From Climacteris rufus (lineage: Eukaryota > Chordata > Aves > Passeriformes > Climacteridae), in NCBI GenBank assembly GCA_013398175.1, contig VZRZ01002200.1, forward strand, positions 62,001 to 126,000: a DNA stretch of 64,000 bases. Direction: 5' to 3'. The position numbers and the translations under genes were made by a program. This document shows positions 40,521 to 64,000 of this stretch, piece after piece (position 1 is the first letter of the stretch; every line of letters begins with the position of its first letter). Under the pieces are notes generated by a model that saw only the letters and a list, made by a program, of their open reading frames with translations, searched no databases and had not been told where the DNA came from.

Positions 40521-43500
40521 GAATGCACTTGGCAGATAAGCAGGGCCAATCCTCCTGCAATGCTGCCGAGATGCCCCACAGCAATAGTGCTGCTGCTGGA
40601 GCTTACACTGGGATGTTCCTGTCTCTGTTTCCCTTCATTTTCTTCTAGGAAACAAAAAAAATATGGAGACCCATGTACAGCAGTGAGTTTTCAAAATGTT
40701 ATAAGACAAAAGCTGATTATTTCTAGTCAGAGTGGAAAAAAGTAAGAGAAATAACCCCAAACCAGGTGGATTACCAAATCCCTCCCATCATCAAAACACT
40801 CGAGTGCAATCTTTTGCAGAAGAAACATTGCAGGAACAGAGGAGTAGATGGGAACAGGAGTGAGTGAGATCAGTTCTGCTGCTCCAGCTGTCATGTCTCT
40901 ACATGCATTTCACTGCACTAGTAAAAAGTTTTTGGTGTTTTTCCCCCCTCAGGACATTTTTGGCAAAGTTAATACAGTCCAACTGGCTGCTGCCAATAAC
41001 AGTTTCACATTCTGTTGCTGTAGCTTAGGTTGTAGCTGATATACCAGCTTTTGTATACAAGGGGACATTTATTCCCCCACTGAACTGATGGAGCAGTTTC
41101 TTTCTGGCAACTTTTTCTGCTGGGTGTGGAATGTGTTAAAGCAGGTTTCTGTTGTTTATGTAAGGGTGGATTTTCTTTTAATCCTTATCTGCTTGTCATC
41201 TTCTGGATTTTTGTATTTGCATGTAGGGGAGGGGGTTGTGTTTGATAAAGCTGTGCATTGTCTTTCATGCCTCGTTGCTTAGAACAGGTCCATGAGGAGG
41301 ACAAAATGGGTACCATCCCTCAGACACTGGATATAAAGGAGTTTCAGAATCAAATATAACAGCTGGAGTCATCTTTATTGTGATTTTAAACTGTTCACAA
41401 CTAAACAGCGACAAATTTTAAGTATATATGAGATAGTAATTTGACCTAAAAAGACACACAGGTACAAAGCAGAAAAAGATATAAGGCACAGCTTTTTTAT
41501 AAATGTGGTTTTTTGTTCTGTTCAAGAAATAAATTTTGCTTATTCACGTTCAATATGTTTCTTTTATTAGTATTTTCAAAGATAATAAAATATTTTTAAA
41601 AACCACAAACAAACAAAAAAACCCAACCTCAGTAGTTTTTTCTCTGTGTCCTGCATAAATGGACACTTTGATTATAGAAGCCTGAGAGCATTAGCAGAGC
41701 TTTATCCAGTATGACATGTTTATGGAGTTCAGATTGCAGAATTTATGGGCTCAGTATTAAGCCATGGAGCATTTGCTTTACTGAAAAGGGTGAAAGAACA
41801 TGAGGAAGGAACCACGCAAACTATGAGATGGAGAGGGAACTTCTTCAGAGTTTGAACAGCATGAAACGTACTGTAATGCTGCATTTCAAATACCTTTCAA
41901 AGTGTTCAAACTTATTTACATTGCTTCACAGAACTGAACTCTGGCATTAAATGTGACTGAGATTCCTTATTGCTAAATAAGACCAGCTCTAACAGCAGTC
42001 CACTTGCTATAACATGCAACATTTATAGTAACAACGACTGAATTCAATGTTTCTTCTTCCCAGACTTTTGAAGATAAAATGTTCTTTGTCTTCAAAACTT
42101 ACCCAGGTGCTGTTAAATCATTTTGTGGCTTTTTAGCTGTGCTTTCAAAATGTAATTGTAGTTCTCCTCCTTCCAGAATAAAGGGTGGTAGAAAGTGTAT
42201 TTACCTCATTTGTTAAATTTCACACAGTTAATTTAAGTGAAATAAGAGCTTGAATCAGATCCCATTTGTTTCAGTAGCAGTCTTTCCACTGAGTTTTAGT
42301 CAAGGCTTAAATGAAGATCAGAAGATGATCCTCATTTACATCTAATATGCTCTTCTGCTATTCCTTTTAAACTTAAATATTACTGGAGACTCTTCAAACC
42401 CAGCAGCGTGTATTAACTTGCTTGCTTGTCAACATGCACAAATATCCAAATTTCGTCTGGAATGCCTAGTGTGTTAGCATTTATTCCCATGCATGCGTGG
42501 TTGTTGAAGGCAAACTTTTAAAGCTTTTTATCAGCTTTTATTTGCTCTTTGTAGTTAGTTGATAGGACATTTGCTACATTAGTAACTCAACAGTACCTTT
42601 TATTGTTTAAAGCTGTAAATATTGTTTATCTTAGTCCTGTCTGCAGTTTTTGTCTTGCTGGAGAAGGCAATCTCATTCTTAAAGGACAAGATGTCTCCAA
42701 GGGAACTTTGGGGCCTAGATCTTTCTTTCTCTAGCTCTCCAACTTGATTCTGTAGAAGGCTGGAACTTACTGTAGACAAGCTTTGGAGGAAGCAAATGAA
42801 GGGGTAATGCAGCCATAAAAGCCCACAGGCTTGATGCAGGATTCACTGTTGCTGGCAGCACTTGGCATGTCCTCAGCGGGCAGAACCACACACAGAAGTA
42901 GGTGGGGTGATCATGGAGGTGGGCACAAGTAGTTCAAGGCTGCAAATGAAACTTTTGTAGTTGCTGTTGTATTTCAGCAGTTCTTCACATACATCGCAGT
43001 CTCTGGAGGTGTCAGTCTGCTCATCTGGGAGAGCTACATATATATGTGTATGTGTAATTGTATATTTATTGGTGAAAAAAAAATTAGGATGTGTTGTATT
43101 CGTAATAGCAAGCTTTTAGCTTTCTGCTTGGAATCAGCTGTAAGTGGTTTCTCTTGTCCTTTTTGAGCCAATGTGTGAGTGCTCACATAGAATTTACACC
43201 TCAGGGGATTCAGAAATACGTGCATGAGCACCACGGCTTACTTCAACATAAGACTTGATTTAATATAAGTAAAGAAAAACATATTATTTTTCTCATTGTA
43301 AGGCACAAATTAAAACATGCAATTGCAGTGTCTCAAGAAATCCCACATGCTAAAAAGTGTTCACAGCATAGTTTATTGCCTGTAACTCGTTTTGAAACTA
43401 TCTTAAACAATGTAGTGCTGATGTAACTAGCAACTGGCCCCATATTTTGATGGGTACACATCTTCAGTTTCTTTTTATTGTGCTATGAAATCCTACTGCT

Positions 43501-46500
43501 TTGTACATGTTGCCAGAGCAAACAACAATGAAAAATGTAGGGGGTTTTAGATCTTGGAACACAGGCTTATGTATCCGTTGTCACCTACTTGTTTTCCCAA
43601 ATATCTTGGTGTAGATCTTGAGATGCCACAGCCCTGCCAGACATGTGTCACCAGATTAAAGGCTTGGTGAGCCATGCCCATTGTTGAAGTTCTCTTGACT
43701 GCTTGCTGCTGTGATCTATGCAGACTTTTTACACCACTTTCAGCAGCATAGTAATATAAAATGCACCGTGGATACCATGAGAACCACTGTGTTTCTATGA
43801 GCCATTTCCCAGGGCCTGAACCTCACATGAATGGGACTGTGTGACAGTCCTTTTCACACTCCAGAGCTCTGCCCAGCAGATGCACATGGCTTTTTTTGTG
43901 ATGGAGGTAGTAGCTATGCCAGTGTGTGAAGCTGGAGAGCAGGAAGGCTGTAGCCATGGGCCTGTGCATCCTGTTAGACCCATCCTTGGGGGAAACAAAC
44001 CACTGGAGTGCACACAGCCTGTTGGGACTGACATCAGAGTCTATTGCCCCTTGCATGGTCTTGTCTGGGGTACACAAAGTACAGCACAAGACAAATTTAT
44101 CTTGGTCAGTATGTGGATTTCACACAGCATGACCAGTGTTCTAAAGCCCAGGCATGGGCAATGCTTTCTCTTGGAGGACCCAGAATAAGTGGGATGGCAG
44201 AACTTTCATTCAGCGTTACCAATATACCAGCAGCTCTGCCTTTTCCCCACTCACTAATTTCTTCACAGGGGTTCCCAAAGGCTCCTTCCTTGCCATAGCA
44301 CTCAGTGGTGTTTCCCTGTGCTGTACACCACTAGATAGCTAAGCTGTGGTTGGCATTTTGACTTGAAGAGCCACATTTTGCACCTTAGAGCATCTGTCTT
44401 CAGTTGCTCTGTTGTACATAGGGAACAGTGAGCCTAAAAATGACAAGTTAGGGCATGAACTCACTTTGCCCATGCTGCTCTTGATAGATTGTAGAGCCAA
44501 GCTCATCACCCTGCTCTCTTGGGCTCACATGGAAAAACCACGGGGAGGGCCCTCAAAGTCCATACTGACTTCAATAGCACAGTCAATGTGGCCTGAGTTT
44601 CTATAAAGATGGTTAAAGAGGGAAGAGAGGTACCTTTGTGGTTTTCCCCACTGAATTTATTAGGTGTTGTGTCTAATACTTATAAACTATTCATTATTGG
44701 TGGTGTATGTATGTGTGTGTACATGTGCTTGCATAGTGGTTGAAAGATATGAAGTTCTTACTCTTGATTTTTCATCACTAACAGATTTTAGTAACAATTC
44801 ATTATTTAGGATCACTAATGATTGCACTTGCAATAGACCTGGCTTTTAACCTTGAGCAACAGCTTAAAAGAGTAAGCTCCATGCAAGCTCTTAGTTACCT
44901 TTGTAGCAGCCTCTCCAAAGGGTGCCTTTGGAAAGAACAACACCCCAGCTGCTGGTGAGGACATCTTGGGGAGCTTGACTTTTCAGCCATCATTCTCAAT
45001 AAATAGCCTGCAAAACTCAAGGCAAAATCACAGTGCACTAGTTGTTGATAACGTGTCAAGGACATGGGCTGAAATGTAGCTTGGAGAAGGACTGAAGTCT
45101 GAGTGGAGCATCCTGGCTTTGCAGGGAGAGGAGAGCCCTCTAGTGAAGAGGCCACTGCCCTCAGGCATGCCAGGGCACCACCAGGCATTAATGCCAGATC
45201 CTGCCTCCCTTCCTTCAGCATTTTCCCACTGATGGACCAAGTGGCTGCTGTTTACTGTTTTGTCAGGTCATGCACTGGTCACCTCATATTGTCCCCAAGT
45301 CCTTTTCAGGGCAATTGCATCCCAGCACCCCATTTTCTCTCTAGTACATGTTCTGCAGTCTTTGACGTAAGACCTTGCCTTTGGCTATGGTTCATGTAAC
45401 GTTGTTCAGAGGGCTTATTTTCCTAAATACAAATTATTCCTGTGCAGGTCATCAGTGCCTCTTTGTTATTTAGAACTCCAGCAATGTTTATGTCATCTGC
45501 AGGAATCTTCAGCAGTGATTTGATGTCTTGTTAGAGATCACTGACAAAGCCATGTAAAGAAAACTGGCCTAAACTCAGGTTATCATTCAGTACCCCACTG
45601 GAAATCCCCCATCTCAAAATTCCCATCTATTATTCACCTTTGCAAATCATCTTTTCCCCAAACTGTAGAAAATTGCAAGATGACACTTCCCATTTCTTTG
45701 AAATTCTGCTAGTATTTACAGAAAATATCTGTATTACTCCCACAGTTTCATCCTATGACATTCAGAGGGCAAAGCTTAAAGTCTGGGTTAGTCCATCCCA
45801 TCCATGCGCTTGCTCCAAATTTACGCCAGCATCAGCAAGAGAAGAATTTAATCCCCCATCCAGTTCACATTGAAGCCAGTAGAAAGACTGATTTCAGCAC
45901 ATCCTGGTCTGGCCTTAATCTCTGGGGGATTAATGAAGTTACATGCTGAATTAAATAATGGCAACAGAGAAGAAAAATAGAAATATTAGTAAATGATACT
46001 GTGGAGGGGAAAAAAAGCACCCTGGGGAACTAATAAGGCTGAATCCCTTGTTGTCAGAAATACGGTGACTTTGGTGAGGTCTTCATTCAGGAGCAAGTTG
46101 ATTTGTATCTGATTATTTGTGCTTTCAGGCGAAGGCACTCACCAGCAATCAGACCATCCAATTGTCATGCTGCCTCTGTCCCTTGCAATTCAGGACATGA
46201 CTTTTGAAAATGAAGGGCAGGTCTCCACCCCTAACTGGAGTTAGAAAGGGAAGCCTAAAATTACATTTATCTGTAAAAATTGTTTTTGTCAAGTAAATAG
46301 AAATAAAAAAACATCTGAGAAAGCTTTCCCTTAAGGCATATTCTTTTTCTTCACTAGGGTGTTAGTTTTGGTAATCTTTGCAATTACAGTTTTCACCTAA
46401 GTATTTTTAGGAGCTTTGTCATTGTTTTGGTCTCAGTATGTCTAAAAGTTGAAATTAATCTCAGCAACTTCATTACTCTAAACCACACTGTTTGGGCAAG

Positions 46501-49500
46501 GACTTACTACAGTCACATGACGTTGTTTTTCACAATGTTTTAAATGAAAGTATTTGAAAATATGCAGAAATCATTATCTTTTGCAGAAGAATTTCCAGTG
46601 CCCAAATGTTGCTGTCATTATGCTGAAACTGGACTTTTTAGGCATTGTATGGGTTTGCAAACACTGTTCTCAAGGGAAAACATGTGCCAGCATCTGAGCA
46701 CTGTTTGTATTCCTCACCTGTTTCCTAGCTTTCCTTTTCATAACTTCCCACAGCACATTGTAGCAGATTTTGTTTTCTTTTTGTGTCATGTGAACTTTTC
46801 TCCCTCTTGAAATTCTTTTTCTGTATATTGCACACATTCAACCCAGCAATACCGAAATTTCTCCATACTTTCTCTCTCTAATGTTGAGAAACTTGTGGAT
46901 ATAAGAAACGTTTCTATTTAAGTGGTTGATTACATATAACATAATGACACTTTCTTATTCCAACCTCTGATATTTCATAATCTGATTTCTTTAGGGAAAG
47001 CATTGCATGGTTCTTTCTAATAGGTTAGTCATGATGACAAATGTCCTGTCTATTCTAGTACTTCCTTATAAGCTTAAGTATCATTTTTTGGTCATTTGAC
47101 AGCTAGTAAGCTGCACTGTGCTGGTTTCCACAGCAGATTGTGGATCTGTTTGATAGCTGTAAGGGTATGCTTTGAAGTTGATTTTAAAAATACCTGATAT
47201 ACAGGACTTCCCTTAGAGCTGATGTGCATATTTATGCTTGAATGACACAGGCATCTTCATTTAATTTCTGAGGCCCCATTAAATGAAGGTCAGTGGCACC
47301 TCATAAAGGGGAAACAGTTTTTCTCCCAGGGAAGATCACAGAGGCACAAGGCATGACTAGGATCCCCTCTGTGTTGTGCAGGAATGATCCAGGGGATACA
47401 AGGGATGAGGGTTGGTGTGATTGCCCATACAGACCCAAACTGAACAGTATTTCCTGCAAAGTTATTCCAGTTCACTTGAATGTTTTTGGGTTTTTTTTTC
47501 CCATGCTCTGATAAAGGTGTTTTGGGTGTGGGCAGCACTGATGGTAGTACACTGAGTAGCATTATATCCCCAGGCCTTCAGTGGCTGTTTTGTACCCAAA
47601 CCAAGTGCCCAGGAAAGTACTTCCCCTTCTATTAAGTACCTAAAAAAATCAGAAGTGAAATTATTGACTAATTGCTAACAAGTGAGGAGAGAGGAATATT
47701 TATAAATGTGCTGTCAGATTGAACAAATATCCCTTACCTACAAGTTTTGTGTTATTGTCAATAATGGCTAGAAAACATGCAGAAGTATATAAATTTATCA
47801 TATCAAGGCATATACAGTTATAAGCGACATATGAAGAATGGAAATGGACTTGCATATCTCTGAAATTGCCTTTGTGAGTTATTATTTTGATGTGTCTGTC
47901 AGAGCTGCAGGGAGACTAACATAGGCTAAGGATGGACAGAAACAGTGGATGATTCGGAGATTGGTGATAATTTGGTTTCAAAGTATTCTCTGGGGTTTTT
48001 CTCAAGTCTGGGACAAATATGCGTGACAGGATTGGGACTTCAGTAATCAGAGATTTTCTGGGGAAAAGATCAAAACAGATTTTCCTTGTATCAGTGCAAT
48101 TGCTGCAGAGACCACTTGGTTTAATCTGAGTTTGTATGGATTTGGGAGAATATAGACACTTAGCATTACAGCTGGATGGATGCCCTCTGTCTCCCTACCA
48201 TCACTTGGGGAAAATACCATTTAGGAAATGCTTTGGTTCACTCTACTACTTTAGACTGCACAAGAAAAAAAAAAATAGCCAAGGAGCAAAGGTTTGCAGA
48301 TGGTGAACTAGTTTGCATCACCCAGAAATCCTCCTTTAGTCCAAATTTGAGGCAGGGACGAGGAGGAGCAAGCATGTCTGTGGAAACACAGGAGAGTTTA
48401 ATATCCAGGACAGCCAACCCTACACTTTTCATAAGCGCTAAATGCAATGAGTTTGCATCTATTGGTACAGAGTGCCTCTTTCCTCAGTGCTTTGATCGCT
48501 GACGTCTTACACAGCAGCCTCACATTTGGGCCATTTCAGCAATATCTAAATTTTTGTTAGGCTGTCTGTTGAGGTAATGCTGCAACTGAGTCAAGATCAA
48601 CATCACTTTGGCATTTAGGAATTGCAGCATATGTGCTAAAATCAGTATCACATAGAATTTAAATGCTTCATGGTGGTAATCCCATGATGCTGCCCTACAG
48701 AATTTTGGGTTGCCTCCATGTCACAGGAGTGGTGGTGGGGCCTCTGGGGGCCCAGTAGATCACCCTGGCTGGGGTGGGAGAACCCTGCAGTCCCAGCACA
48801 CAGGGCTGCTCTCAGCACTGCTGCAGACAGCAGCCTCTTGGGATGTGCTCTCTGTGTCAAAACTTTCCAGACTGGCTTTGTTTTTATTATATTAACATCA
48901 CAGATAAAAGCGAAGTTTCATCTTTCAGGGATCAGCCCATGCCCTCAAGTTCAGTTCTGGATCTTAGCTTTTCAACTGGTCAGAGACATTTTCATCCTGA
49001 ACATTTTACTCTCCTTTTTGGCTAAAATGTGCTGCAGCCATGTGTAAGTGTCCGCATAGAACATGTATTATGTGGTCCATACTACCCTAGCTCTCAGCAG
49101 CACCATACAAGAATCCATGCCCACCACTCACTCCTAAACCTGGTGTGAGTGCTGGCTCTGCTACACATTGAAACAAAAGTATGTAATGAATGTATGTGGC
49201 ATCAGAATCTGTTCTTTAGAGGGCAAATAGGTCAAGTTCAATAGAGGTTAAATCATAATAAATTCCATCCACTCAAGCATGCACATCCCATTTAAAAATG
49301 CAGAGCGAGGCAAGCAGCTCATTGTCTGTGCTTTAGCCTCTGGCCAGATTGGTATTCACACTGTAATATTATATACAGATAGTTATAGCCTGTATCTTTT
49401 CAGAACACAGTTTCCATAAGTAAAGAAATTGCAGAAATTGTATTCATCAGATGCAAGCAGGCCTTTTCTTTCCAAATATTCTAGTTGGAAAATTGTTCTA

Positions 49501-52500
49501 CACCTTTGTCTGAGTTCAGTAATACTTCTGCCGGGCTTTAGTTTGTTTTGTTTTATTTGGGTTTTATTTGCTCATCTTATACTGCATGTGACCCAGGTTC
49601 GAAGATGTTCACTTTGTGGATGTACTTAGATCCCTTTATAGCAAACAGGGATTTGGCCTTTTATCTCTTTGAGCAAACAAAAATCTGTGCATGACGGGGA
49701 AAGCTCCTCTATGGTGTTCTGACTGATGCTCTGACAGCCACATACTATTGAGTTCTTAATAGAATCAGCCCGTTGTTGTCTGCTCTCTGTATCTTAACTA
49801 ACTTCTCATCTACATCTATTATTTACTGGATAGAGGATGTGAGGGGACCAGAGGTTTTGCATGTAGCTTAAGATACCTTTGGTAGAGAGCCATCAAAGTG
49901 CTCTCTACTCACAGTACAGGGGGAAAAAAACAGATCCTGAAGGACCAACCTGAAACCTCTTTGGAGCTTATTATGTCTGGGTTTCCCTCTTGACTATTTG
50001 CTTCTGCCTCCTTGCTGTCCTCAGAGCTGTTTCCAATACATGGGGCACCATGGTCAACCAAATCAAAGAGCTTTCCTGAGCTAAAAATACCCTCTGTCCA
50101 ATTATTTATTTATTGTCCTGTATTATTTGTAGCTTGGATCAACTGTTTGGCATGGTTCACTGAGAGGTCCCATGGGAGAGGGAGAAATTCAAGAGGTAAC
50201 CATGCCCTCTGACTGCTGCGTCAGTCTTGACCTAGTAAGCAGTGAAAAAGTCTGTGTTTCTCAAGATGTCTGACCCAAGTTCAGAGCTCCAGCACGTGTC
50301 TGATCCCGAGAAAAGCACATCCAAATGAGTGCAGTTTGTCTTAGGGATGGTTTCAGTGAGCTGGGCTGTTTTGTTGTATGATCTGGCTGGTGCAAGCCAT
50401 GTTGGTTCATCAGGGGCACAGGTGGCCAGGAGGATGCCACCACAGAAAGCTCCTCCTTCCACCCTGCAGTTCAAATACTGCAGTTTGTAGCATAAACTCT
50501 GCAACTTTTGCATCAGGCCTGCCTTGAGTATCAGGGAGATCTTTGCTGTTAACCTCAGAGCTGCAGCAAGTACTTCAGGTCATTTGTGGACCTGGAAGAC
50601 CACAGCAGTGTAAACTGCACCTGCTCCTGCATTGTGTTGGAGTGTTTTCCAGAATCACAGTGTTCTAAAGATCAGATATGAGATGCCTAAATTGAGCATC
50701 CAAGTTGAGGTTTTGAACTGTCCGAGAATCTGTTACTACTGGCTTTTTTCTTGGTTGTGGGATAACATTGCTTAAAATTCAAGATGACCTCTGGAACAAC
50801 TCCTTGACTTTTCCAATTGCTTTTCAGCCTTGTCCCCAACAACAACTGACTAGCAATATGACAGTATTTCTAACTTTTAAAATGTGACCACTCCACAGAA
50901 AAAAAACCTACCCATGACTCTGGCTGACAATTTGTGGTCCTTGTAGTTGAAGCAGAAGGCAAATACCGATTTTAAGCATCAAGACAATGGAACAGTTAAG
51001 TTTGAACTGGAACAGAAAATCCCACTTATAATTACTAAAGCAAATGTTAAGAAATTCAGAAATTCAAAGCAGATATAAAAAGGGTCATTTTCTAAAAGCA
51101 GCTTAGATGGTGTGCTCATAGCCCCTGTTTCAGTGTTCCCATTTACTAACAGTTGCCACTTTGATTCCAAACACTGTAATGTTTATCTAGATGTATAATG
51201 AGAAATAACTGAGGAATGTGAGTGAATAGCCTTGCTTTAAGCATGGTCCAGAGTATTTAATCACTGTAACTGTTATCACTGTAACTAGTTTTGCTGATGA
51301 TTGCACTGAGGAGTACTGCATGTTCAGTGAATGGTTTTGATGATTGATAAGTGTATTTTTACCACTGCTTATTAAGTTATTTTTCCTACTAATAAAGCAT
51401 CAGTTGTTCAGTAAATCTTCAACAGGTATCATGTTTTTTTGCTAGAACTAAAACATATTTCCAGCTTTGTCAAGAATCTTTGTTATTTGCTTTGCAGCAC
51501 CCCACACAATGGTGTTCTAGTTTGTGATTGGTGTTTCTGTGAATTATGGCTCTACAAAAGTATTGTTTCATGTATTCATTTCTCCAAGTTAGAAGAACGC
51601 AATTCTTCTGTGTTATGGAAAGCTGTGCAGTCAGGCTGGGGTTGCATTATACAAACTATGAGATAACAGCCTCCTTTTGCTCCCACTGAAAAACAAAGCT
51701 GGGCTGAAGCATTCCACCTGGAAGGAGTTGTGAAGATTTTTACCATGTTGCCTTCTATATGGTTCTCCTTTCCTCTCTATTAGCATACCTTAGAGATGTG
51801 TTCATTTTAGCTCTGTAGTGGTAGCCCAGGGAAAGACTGTATGAGTACAGAATTTTTGAGGGTTGTACGTAGTATTTTTTGAATTTTGCTCTTTCATTGC
51901 AATCGATACAGTGGTGATAACTTCTGTAAATTGCTCTAGATTTGATAAAGCAGACTAATACAATTTCAAGTGTGGACTAATTTTTCCATCATGCTGTCAT
52001 AAATGTTTGGAATCTCAGTGGTGCTCTGTATGACACCTCTTCATTCCTCACCAGCAAAGAAGGCAAAAGATTAATATGCCAGAAAATCTCATGAATCTTA
52101 TCATACTCCCAAAATGTCAAGACTAGCAAGAGATGTATAATCCCTGGAGGTTCAGTTTGCTCTTAAAACCTGGCTTGTAGCTTAAGGGGTCCTGCAGGAA
52201 GCCCCCACTTTCTCCCACTGAGCTTACAAGGAGACCCAGCACCCCTGAAAGTAATGTAAATAGGTCCTCAAGGAAATCACCCTTGGTGATACCTGGCCAC
52301 ATACCACTTTCAATAGTGTTTGATGGTCCTGTATGCATATCCATAGGAACTGACTTACATGCGTGATGTATTAAACTTAGTGCTATCTATATACAAAGCC
52401 TCATACTGAAGTTTTTCGTATAACAGAAAGCAGTGGAGAGTTATTCCAGCTCTAAATTTTGGTACATCTCTGTGCCTGGGAAACACTGCATACTCCCTAC

Positions 52501-52673
52501 ACTATTGCCATTAGAGTCATGACAGATAACATTCTTGTTTCTTCTGAAGCTGATGCTTAACTTACTGTGGTGCTTGTAAAGATAAGCGGGCAAGAAGTCT
52601 TTGCCCTATAGTTATAGTTTTTTGCCTTATAGTTCTTCCGTTCTTTGGTCCCACTTTCTTCTTTCCTCCACAG
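40521..52673 (+). other. Probable EGFR intron 1, right part up to the exon 2 acceptor; no gene seen
   Basis: There is no supported gene in these 12 kb. Open frames reach about 115 residues on either strand without recognisable protein features. Small GT/GTAT-rich patches occur near 43036-43060 and 44700-44726. The last 33 bases are a strong polypyrimidine tract ending in cacag, the exon 2 acceptor. Confidence 0.75.
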
Positions 52674-63994
<11,321 letters not shown>

Positions 63995-64000
63995 TAAGTA

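Noticed and set aside
40019..40522. 167-codon open frame on the + strand
   Set aside because: It lies inside the GC-rich solo LTR, is antisense to the LTR, is proline/serine-rich by composition and resembles no protein.

Overview
This window is nuclear DNA from a bird. It holds the 5' part of EGFR (the epidermal growth factor receptor gene, c-erbB) on the + strand. Ten consecutive coding exons lie between 52674 and 63993. They correspond to exons 2-11 of the vertebrate gene and have canonical AG/GT borders and an unbroken reading frame across every junction. Exon lengths are 152, 187, 135, 69, 119, 142, 117, 127, 74 and 91 bp. These equal the lengths I know for the human exons, except exon 3, which has one extra codon. 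Together they encode about 404 residues of the ectodomain: domain I (exons 2-4), cysteine-rich domain II with the dimerization arm (exons 5-8), and the first half of ligand-binding domain III (exons 9-11). Exon 1, with the promoter and signal peptide, lies upstream of the window. The rest of the gene lies downstream, and the window stops 7 bases into intron 11.

Positions 1-52673 contain no coding gene that I can support. The simplest reading is that all of it is intron 1, which is very large in other vertebrates too; an intergenic left part cannot be excluded. Inside it I recognise: an ancient CR1-L3-like tail (about 4215-4385); a tRNA-Ile-derived SINE with a CR1-type tail (about 10578-10668), like the passerine TguSINE1 family; a truncated avian CR1 3' end (18040-18168); and a complete solo LTR of an ERVL-type endogenous retrovirus (39434-40515) with a 5-bp target-site duplication. 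There are also several homopolymer tracts, two short tandem duplications, a C-rich quadruplex-type tract and a perfect 30-nt hairpin.

The organism call rests on three things: CR1 and ERVL repeats of avian type, EGFR residues of bird type, and the tRNA-Ile/CR1 SINE, which points to a songbird-like (passerine) host rather than chicken. Introns 2-10 are short (99 to 2205 bp) and mostly unremarkable. No second gene, bacterial-type operon, CRISPR array or new system is visible. The points most worth checking are the SINE, the solo LTR lying antisense in intron 1, changes at two ligand-contact positions of EGFR (human Glu90 and His346), and the extra codon in exon 3.
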